Shown in pieces: positions 59,237 through 64,000 of a stretch of 64,000 nt of DNA. The DNA is from Paraburkholderia tagetis (GTDB taxonomy: Bacteria > Pseudomonadota > Gammaproteobacteria > Burkholderiales > Burkholderiaceae). The translations under genes and the position numbers were made by a program. The stretch is taken from positions 120,019 through 184,018 of the forward strand of contig NZ_JAKLJA010000013.1 of assembly GCF_022213065.1 (NCBI RefSeq), in the 5' to 3' direction. The notes below the pieces were generated by a model. That model saw only the letters and a list, made by a program, of their open reading frames with translations. It searched no databases and had not been told where the DNA came from. Numbering within the stretch: the stretch's first letter is position 1; the number at the start of each line of letters is the position of its first letter.

Positions 59237-59956
59237 TCAATCTTGATAACCAAATCGTTTTTCCTCATATAGCACATATCCGGCCAGGCTATCCGCATTT
59301 TTCAGTGCCAACTCCGGGTTATGCCGCCCCCAAAATGCGAGCGGTCGCGAAATAGAATACATCGGATCACCGCTTGCGAACGTGTCAGTAAAATGCGTCA
59401 CCTCATGGATGATCGTTGAGACACGCGAGTCGTGGTCCTGGTCTTCGTCGCGTAATCCAGTACAGAATTTGAGGCTTATGCTGATTAGCTTGCGTTCCGT
59501 GTTCGGCCCACAAACGTGGGCGGCCTCGCCATCCGTGTTCATTCTTGGCGTACAGCCTAATATGCGGTCCGTCGCGGGGTCTGCGCGAACCAGGCTCGCC
59601 GGGGTAAGAGATTTGATGACGTTCGAAACGCACAAAAATCCGGAGAGCAGATACCGGCGTGTACCTTCGTCGCTCCTTCCGAACCAATATTGCATCCTGT
59701 CTCTTGTTTTTACGTCGTTTCTATTTAAGTCATCAATTCTTCGATCGACCGCCATTGCGGCCCAACACAAGAGTCGCTTAGCCATTACCCTGAATTCACT
59801 GTTCGTCATATTTGGGCAAATCGGCGTAGTATTGATTTTCACTTCGACCATCGAGTCAGGATTCGTGTTGGTGACAGCGGAATCGTGGACGACAAACCAT
59901 TCTTCGTCTTCGCTTCGCTTGAATCCATACTTATTGTCGTTAGAGAACTCATTCAT
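59237..59956 (-). CDS. T6SS effector, M35-type (aspzincin) metallopeptidase
   Basis: A 239-residue protein. IIHEVTHFTDTFASGD gives H184-E185-x-x-H188 and, nine residues on, D197, the zinc-ligand spacing of deuterolysin/Lys-specific metalloendopeptidases. LALKNADSLAGYVLY matches the N-A-D-x-x-A-x-Y segment of that family. It has no signal peptide. Near the start, AVTNTNPDS (27-35) also occurs in the lysozyme effector of the neighbouring module. The ATG overlaps the PAAR gene upstream (ATGAATGA), so it is probably loaded on that tip protein. The target is presumably a periplasmic or cell-wall protein. Confidence 0.8.
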   Translation of the reverse strand: MNEFSNDNKYGFKRSEDEEWFVVHDSAVTNTNPDSMVEVKINTTPICPNMTNSEFRVMAKRLLCWAAMAVDRRIDDLNRNDVKTRDRMQYWFGRSDEGTRRYLLSGFLCVSNVIKSLTPASLVRADPATDRILGCTPRMNTDGEAAHVCGPNTERKLISISLKFCTGLRDEDQDHDSRVSTIIHEVTHFTDTFASGDPMYSISRPLAFWGRHNPELALKNADSLAGYVLYEEKRFGYQD

Positions 59957-60479
59957 AGGTGAAGCTTCCTTGTGTGTATAGTTTTAGTCTTTCCATTCCG
60001 TCGGTTGCGATGCGCTCCGTTTCACCGCGTCCGTTTGTCGTGCCACTGATAACGCGCCCGCGATCCGTGACGATTCGATAGCGCACGCCCGCGAGCGGCT
60101 GACCGTTGCCAGCTTTGAGCGCGAATTGTTCGTCGTATACGTCGTGCCGCGGGGCGCGTGCCGCAATGCTTGCGCCGTCGCGCTCGGGCGCGGCCTCAGG
60201 CGTCTTATGCACGAACACGCCGACATCGGGACCCGCAATAACGCGGTTCTTTCCGCAAGGACATAAGACGCGATCCCCCTGGATTACCACTTGTGTATCA
60301 CCGTCGCTCATTCCCTCGCCAGTGCCGAACATAGGAAACGTGCCTTCACAGGTGCCGCACGTTGCATGCTCCAGATGAAGCGCGATTTTTTTGCCGTTGT
60401 CGTGTATGTCCGCCTTATGAGCCAGGACCTTTCCGCCCGTAGTGGTAGGGTCGCCGAATCTGACTACAGGAATGTCCAT
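59949..60479 (-). CDS. PAAR-domain T6SS tip protein
   Basis: A 176-residue protein. The PAAR part (about 1-95) shows VRFGDPTTTGGKVL, a His-rich middle, the Cys pair CGTCEG, MSDGDTQVVIQGDRVLCPCG and IAGPDVGVFV. It should cap the VgrG spike. The last 65 residues (YDEQFALKAGNGQPLAGVRY...) form the same tail domain seen in the three other PAAR-type proteins here. It starts directly after the previous stop (TAAATG) and overlaps the effector. Confidence 0.85.
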   Translation of the reverse strand: MDIPVVRFGDPTTTGGKVLAHKADIHDNGKKIALHLEHATCGTCEGTFPMFGTGEGMSDGDTQVVIQGDRVLCPCGKNRVIAGPDVGVFVHKTPEAAPERDGASIAARAPRHDVYDEQFALKAGNGQPLAGVRYRIVTDRGRVISGTTNGRGETERIATDGMERLKLYTQGSFTYE

Positions 60480-61052
60480 TTAGGTCGCTCCCTCACGCCT
60501 ATCGACTTCAAGCGTTAGCCGTTGCGCGGCCGTGGTACTAAGTCTTCGCGTGTGCCCGCTTGAATCGGTTACGCCGCTTTCGATTACTGCTGAATCGCTG
60601 CGCACGCGATAGCGCACGCCCGCGAGCGCTCGACCTTCGGCGTCCCTGAGCGTAAATTGTTCGTCATACACAGGACTTCGCCCGGGCGCTTCAGCAGCCC
60701 GTATGGCCTTTTCTTCGCCCCGGTCATGGATCTTCCATGTGCGCCCATACACCGCAATGATTCGGGGCGGCTCGGCGCACTTGCACAGGACAATGTCGTC
60801 GCCCACTGCCTGACGCCGCCCGCCGTTGGCGAGATCATTCAGGCGTCTGCGTTCGTTTAACCCCGCGCCGTAAGTAATCAGGCCAACGCTATCGCATCGG
60901 GAGCAATATGCCTTGTCTCCGATAAAGGCCAGGCGCCGGCGATTGCCGTCTTCGCCCTGGATCGTTCCGCATCGCTTGCTTGCATACACGTGACTTCCCG
61001 GGCCACTTGTCAATGGATCATCTTCGACTGCTGCGTAATAGATGCCGACCAT
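60480..61052 (-). CDS. PAAR-like T6SS tip/adaptor protein, module 2
   Basis: A 190-residue protein beginning MVGIYYAAVEDDPLTSGPGS. Cys pairs YCSRCDS and LCKCAE and a GDDIVLCKC segment place it among PAAR-like proteins. The first about 125 residues are nearly identical to the protein at 62938-63504; the tail domain (YDEQFTLRDAEGRALAGVRY...) differs. The start is set by AAAGGAGG a few bases before ATG 61052; the frame opens 11 codons earlier but that part holds the ribosome site. It is the first gene of the metallopeptidase module. Confidence 0.82.
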   Translation of the reverse strand: MVGIYYAAVEDDPLTSGPGSHVYASKRCGTIQGEDGNRRRLAFIGDKAYCSRCDSVGLITYGAGLNERRRLNDLANGGRRQAVGDDIVLCKCAEPPRIIAVYGRTWKIHDRGEEKAIRAAEAPGRSPVYDEQFTLRDAEGRALAGVRYRVRSDSAVIESGVTDSSGHTRRLSTTAAQRLTLEVDRREGAT

Positions 61053-61114
61053 ACCGCCCTCCTTTGGAGCCCGAAATAAATTCATGCTCGCTCAATCAAA
61101 ATCGACAAAATGCC

Positions 61115-61335
61115 AGTCAGCCATGACGTGTCCCCTCCGGGTTTTGCCCGGAGAAAGCCCATGCAGGAACGACAGGAGTGGCGTGCCTGCAAACGGGGCG
61201 GCGCTTCGTCGGGATCGCGCTGGACCCAGTGTATTTCGATGACGCGTGCGAACGCATCAGCGAAGCGTAGCGCCAAGGCGCGCGCTTTTCGATCATGCGG
61301 ACGCGGCACGGTGGACAGGAACGCTTGAGGCTCGA
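61115..61335 (+). repeat. Repeat copy B: decayed 5' region between the two T6SS modules
   Basis: CATGACGTGTCC-CTCCGGGTTTTGCCCGG onward is almost the same as copy A for about 110 bases, including ATGCAGGAACGACAGGAG. It then carries about 90 extra bases before the terminator. It begins exactly where the homology between the two PAAR upstream regions ends (GTCAGCC), so it marks the junction of the modules. Confidence 0.65.
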
Positions 61336-61360
61336 ATAAAAGGCCCCGCCGAAGTGGGGT
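61336..61360 (-). terminator. Terminator of the lysozyme module
   Basis: On the minus strand CCCCACTTCGGCGGGG followed by CCTTTTATT, the counterpart of the hairpin at 58741-58764. Confidence 0.65.
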
Positions 61361-61365
61361 AAAAC

Positions 61366-61815
61366 TTATTGGTTACTTTCCAGCGCTTTCTTTATTGATG
61401 CGCATTTTGGGGTTTTCGACGTTTCCATATCATCAGGACACGCAAGCCATTCGTAGAAATTCAGTTCTTGCGCAGCGACCTTCGCTCGACAAGCGGATAC
61501 CTGAAAATCTGTATCAGGCGTGTAATCACCTCCCCAATTGTTGAATGAATGCGCTATTAGCTCGCAATCGGACTTTATCTTTTCACCCCAAATTTCATGG
61601 TTCTTATCTAATTCAATCCGTTTGCTCCCAGTTGCAAGTTTTCGAAGACTCGAATATAGCTTCTCCGAGTCTGATAGCATCTTATCCGTATCAATCTTCG
61701 AGCACCTCAGGGCGTCATCCCGCGTTTTAGCGTTTGCCTCACAGGTTGAATCCGCGAACGAAGACGCTGATACAACTAGAGCAGTCGCAACCGTAAATAA
61801 CTTAATGGCTAGCAT
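61366..61815 (-). CDS. Candidate periplasmic immunity protein for the lysozyme effector (LprI-like)
   Basis: A 149-residue protein with a signal peptide (MLAIKLFTVATALVVSASSF, cleaved after FA) and a helical Cys-containing domain (CEANAKTRDDALRCSKID, LRKLATGSKRIELDKNHEIW, SACRAKVAAQEL) like the LprI/DUF1311 lysozyme-inhibitor family. Such a protein would block the lysozyme effector in the periplasm. It overlaps the effector gene by 14 bases. The ATG at 61815 has GGAA upstream; one at 61827 is also possible. Confidence 0.75.
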   Translation of the reverse strand: MLAIKLFTVATALVVSASSFADSTCEANAKTRDDALRCSKIDTDKMLSDSEKLYSSLRKLATGSKRIELDKNHEIWGEKIKSDCELIAHSFNNWGGDYTPDTDFQVSACRAKVAAQELNFYEWLACPDDMETSKTPKCASIKKALESNQ

Positions 61816-62365
61816 CGTAGTTTCCATCTCTAAAAAGATTGGCTTCTGCACGACGACGCTTCACCAGTCCACTCGGATGTGCGCCACCTGCTAACGTGTA
61901 TTCCATGAATTTTGCCGGAACTCGGTCATAGTGGCCTGTGTTGACTAGATTCAACAAGCCCTGATTGTGGTGCCGAAGGTTGTAAACGAAATCCACTAGT
62001 GCATCGTACTCGTATTGATACAGTGGTATGTGGATACGTTGATTGACGATCCGTTGAGGATCAGTTAGGTCGTGTCGCATCAGTTCGTGTGCCTGTGCTA
62101 CCGTGATTCCATTCAGGAACAGCGCTTCCGATGTCGCACCAGAGATCGGCCCCGTATGGACAAAATGTCCGAATCCAATCGTGGTATTTCCACCGCCTCC
62201 AGCACCGTCATTATCATACAGGTGTGCGCGGAACTGCTCCCACGCTTCGGTAAATGCAACTCCTGCTGGTGATACCTGCCACGGCTTACAGAGGCGATCC
62301 GTTTGTACATTTACGCAAGAATTCGGATTCGTGTTTGTCACTGCTGTTGCGAGTGCATCAGGCAT
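61802..62365 (-). CDS. T6SS effector, GH24 lysozyme-type muramidase
   Basis: A 187-residue protein of the T4-lysozyme/endolysin family. WEQFRAHLYDND followed by NTTIGFGHFV has the family order of Glu (E43), Asp (D51 or D53) and Thr. QYEYDALVDFVYNL and LVKRRRAEANLF are typical later segments. It should cut peptidoglycan glycan strands. AVTNTNPNS (8-16) before the domain is shared with the M35 effector. Its ATG overlaps the stop of the PAAR-like gene (TAATG). No phage genes surround it, so it is T6SS cargo rather than a prophage lysin. Confidence 0.85.
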   Translation of the reverse strand: MPDALATAVTNTNPNSCVNVQTDRLCKPWQVSPAGVAFTEAWEQFRAHLYDNDGAGGGGNTTIGFGHFVHTGPISGATSEALFLNGITVAQAHELMRHDLTDPQRIVNQRIHIPLYQYEYDALVDFVYNLRHHNQGLLNLVNTGHYDRVPAKFMEYTLAGGAHPSGLVKRRRAEANLFRDGNYDASH

Positions 62366-62937
62366 TAGTTTTCCTCTCTGTGACCAAGATAGATGCGCAC
62401 AGTTTGCGCATCGTTTGTTTCGTGGCGGTTCGTGCGGCCCGCGCGGTCTGTTGTCCCGTGAACCAGGTTTCCGTTCGCCAGGCACACCGTGTAATACATC
62501 TCCGCGAGCACCCGGCCTTCGCTGTCCCTGAGCGTAAATTGCTCGTCGTAGGTAGCGCATTGCGCAGATGTCGAACGGGTCGACGCTGTGACTGCTAACC
62601 CGCCGCCCTCGTAGTCTTCGTAAGTGCAGCTACGTGCGTACACCGCGACAACGCGCGGGTGTCGCTCGCATTTGCAGAGCACGATATCGCCGCTTACGGC
62701 TTCGAATGCGTTCAACCGCTCGTCCCAGCCTCGGAGACTTTCTTTGATACCTGCGTCGGCGAGGATCGGCCCAAAACTCTTGCACACTCCGCACCATGCC
62801 TCCTGGCCGAGGTGCGTTTGTCTGCGTAGTCGCCCGTGCTGATCCTCAATGGTCGAGTGATCCGAACCGCCGATAACGCGGCTATCGCTGCCGTTATCGA
62901 GCGGATCGCCTTCAACAATTGCATAGTAGACCGTCAA
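62365..62937 (-). CDS. PAAR-like T6SS tip/adaptor protein, TTG start
   Basis: A 190-residue protein (MTVYYAIVEGDPLDNGSDSR) parallel to the MVGIYYAAVEDDPL proteins. WCGVCKS and IVLCKCERH give the Cys pairs, and YDEQFTLRDSEGRVLAEMYY starts the shared tail domain, ending IYLGHREEN. The start codon is TTG at 62937, immediately after the preceding TAA, with GGGAG seven bases upstream. It is coupled to the lysozyme effector downstream. Confidence 0.8.
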   Translation of the reverse strand: MTVYYAIVEGDPLDNGSDSRVIGGSDHSTIEDQHGRLRRQTHLGQEAWCGVCKSFGPILADAGIKESLRGWDERLNAFEAVSGDIVLCKCERHPRVVAVYARSCTYEDYEGGGLAVTASTRSTSAQCATYDEQFTLRDSEGRVLAEMYYTVCLANGNLVHGTTDRAGRTNRHETNDAQTVRIYLGHREEN

Positions 62938-63504
62938 TTATTGCTCCCTGTGCCCGAGATAAAGCGCTAGTTGCTGCGTACCATCCGTCTTGTATCGTGC
63001 AGTCCTGCCCGATGAATCGGCAACACCGTGGAGAAAATCGCCGGACGGCATACGCACCGTGTACCACGCATTCGCAAGTGCTTTACCTGTGGTATCGGTT
63101 AGCGTGAACTGTTGGTCATAGGCGTGGCTTCGCCCGGGCGCTTCAGCAGCCCGTATGGCCTTTTCTTCGCCCCGGTCATGGATCTTCCATGTGCGCCCAT
63201 ACACTGCAATGATGCGGGGCGGCTCCGCGCACTTGCACAGGACAATATCGTCGCCCACTGCCTGACGCCGCCCGCCGTTGGCAAGATCATTCAGGCGTCT
63301 GCGTTCGTTTAACCCCGCGCCGTAAGTAATCAGGCCAACGCTATCGCATCGGGAGCAATATGCCTTGTCTCCGATAAAGGCCAGGCGCCGGCGCTTGCCG
63401 TCTTCGCCCTGGATCGTTGCGCATCGCTTGCTTGCATACACCTGACTTCCTGGGCCACTTGTCAATGGATCATCTTCGACTGCTGCGTAATAGATGCCAA
63501 CCAT
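62938..63504 (-). CDS. PAAR-like T6SS tip/adaptor protein, module 1
   Basis: A 188-residue protein almost identical over its first about 125 residues to that at 60480-61052 (Cys pairs YCSRCDS and LCKCAE). The tail (YDQQFTLTDTTGKALANAWY, ending YLGHREQ) matches its downstream neighbour better. AAAGGAGGT just before ATG 63504 sets the start. It is the first gene of the lysozyme module. The near-identity shows recent duplication or gene conversion between modules. Confidence 0.82.
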   Translation of the reverse strand: MVGIYYAAVEDDPLTSGPGSQVYASKRCATIQGEDGKRRRLAFIGDKAYCSRCDSVGLITYGAGLNERRRLNDLANGGRRQAVGDDIVLCKCAEPPRIIAVYGRTWKIHDRGEEKAIRAAEAPGRSHAYDQQFTLTDTTGKALANAWYTVRMPSGDFLHGVADSSGRTARYKTDGTQQLALYLGHREQ

Positions 63505-63543
63505 ACCGACCTCCTTTGGAACCCGAAATAAATCCATGCTCGC

Positions 63544-63774
63544 TCAATCAAAATCGACAAAATTCCTGTCAGCCGTTTCCGGGTCGTAGATTGCGCACCG
63601 GTTCATCGAAGGTTTGCCAAGTTCATCGGCTGCAACCGTAGGCGGCATTCTTGCGATTGCCTGCTCCGCTGCATCGTGAATTTGCCCGGTTGACCACTCG
63701 CCCATAGCTATCAGCAGACAAGCTGGCACCCCCTTGAATGTTGAACATTCGACCGGCCCGGCACTGCGACCGGT
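63544..63774 (-). pseudogene. Truncated 3' end of a gene upstream of the T6SS array
   Basis: The frame runs from just after a TAG at 63778-63780 to a stop at 63544-63546, about 75 codons (CSTFKGVPACLLIAMGEW, IHDAAEQAIARMPPTVAADE, ending NFVDFD). It reads like the carboxyl end of a protein whose body is missing. Its last few codons are also present before the second module (around 61085-61110). The family is not recognised. Confidence 0.4.
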
Positions 63775-63881
63775 GAGCTAAACGGGGCTTATGGTTTGCC
63801 CGTTCAGGCGATGCATCACGCGATGCCGTGGAGCGCGATATAGGATTCGTCCGAAAAGAGAGCAAGCGCGGGCGCGCCCGC

Positions 63882-63975
63882 AGGGCAATCGCATGAAATG
63901 TAAAAACGCCTGTCACAAAAGTTGTAAACCCGCGCCATGACGCGTTTACTCTGGCTTTTGCCCGGAGAAGACCCC
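63882..63975 (+). promoter_or_regulatory. Repeat copy C: intact 5' region of the gene at the right edge
   Basis: AGGGCAATCGCATGAAATG ... TGTCACAAAAGTTGTAA ... TTTTGCCCGGAGAAGACCCC precedes an ATG at 63976. Copies A and B are mutated versions of this region. GGAGAAG is a possible ribosome site. It may contain the promoter of the edge gene. Confidence 0.45.
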
Positions 63976-64000
63976 ATGCAGGACGTGCTGAGCATCGAGG
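63976..64000 (+). CDS. Start of a gene cut by the right edge, possibly vgrG
   Basis: ATG with GGAGA eight bases upstream, reading MQDVLSIE before the window ends. A vgrG gene would be expected next to PAAR modules and such a start is compatible, but eight residues cannot prove it. Confidence 0.3.

Noticed and set aside
61802..62365. Prophage endolysin
   Set aside because: No holin, tail or integrase genes adjoin. The lysozyme is embedded between PAAR-type and immunity genes and carries the motif shared with the neighbouring effector.

Overview
The window is high-GC chromosomal DNA from a betaproteobacterium of the Burkholderiales, most like Paraburkholderia/Caballeronia. The clues are the strong GC bias at third codon positions, a Burkholderia-type contact-dependent inhibition (CDI) locus in the order toxin-immunity-extra ORF-transporter with an E-L-Y-N toxin boundary, and several betaproteobacterial family signatures (CheB/CheR hybrid kinase, AzlCD with an Lrp regulator, a MocR-controlled ectoine catabolism cluster). 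No sequence search was possible, so the genus is an inference.

Layout. 1-6.5 kb: the end of an unidentified gene, a recombinase-like protein that has lost its catalytic serine, a large CheB/CheR hybrid sensor kinase with a second stand-alone CheB, and a CBS-domain protein. 6.6-11.3 kb: two tandem 2-oxoglutarate/Fe(II) oxygenases, a Bcr/CflA-type MFS pump, a small hypothetical gene, a GlxA-type AraC regulator and a gene remnant. 11.6-25.7 kb: a complete CDI system (TpsA exoprotein with ESPR signal, 45-residue candidate immunity protein, two orphan toxin-tip/immunity modules, a 175-residue duplicated-domain protein, TpsB transporter). 25.9-31.7 kb: a small membrane protein, an amino-acid ABC transporter without its ATPase, a DUF1223 protein, a cytochrome b/molybdopterin oxidoreductase operon, and tRNA-Leu(GAG). 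31.8-36.4 kb: alpha/beta hydrolase, azlCD, a divergent Lrp regulator, and a chemoreceptor behind a sigma-28-like promoter.

36.4-38 kb is a compact type VI secretion (T6SS) cassette of hcp, a Tlde1-like peptidoglycan effector and a two-helix candidate immunity protein. 38-50 kb is an ectoine/hydroxyectoine catabolic cluster (doeD, doeC, doeX, doeB, doeA, eutC, eutB, regulator enuR, and a divergent MHS-type transporter). It is split by a 564-bp palindromic element, and its two control regions share an operator-like sequence. 50-58.5 kb carries housekeeping and accessory genes: a 9-bp tandem repeat, a diguanylate cyclase, a beta-propeller/regulator pair, DUF899, DUF2182, YceH and MmsA.

58.7-64 kb is a T6SS effector array on the minus strand. 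It holds two modules built alike: two PAAR-type tip proteins, an effector (GH24-type lysozyme or M35-type metallopeptidase), a secreted immunity candidate, and a matching terminator. The modules are separated by copies of a repeat that resembles the 5' end of a gene beginning at the right edge. The window therefore holds three separate antagonism loci (CDI, hcp-Tlde1, PAAR array), each expanded by module addition, among ordinary metabolic genes.
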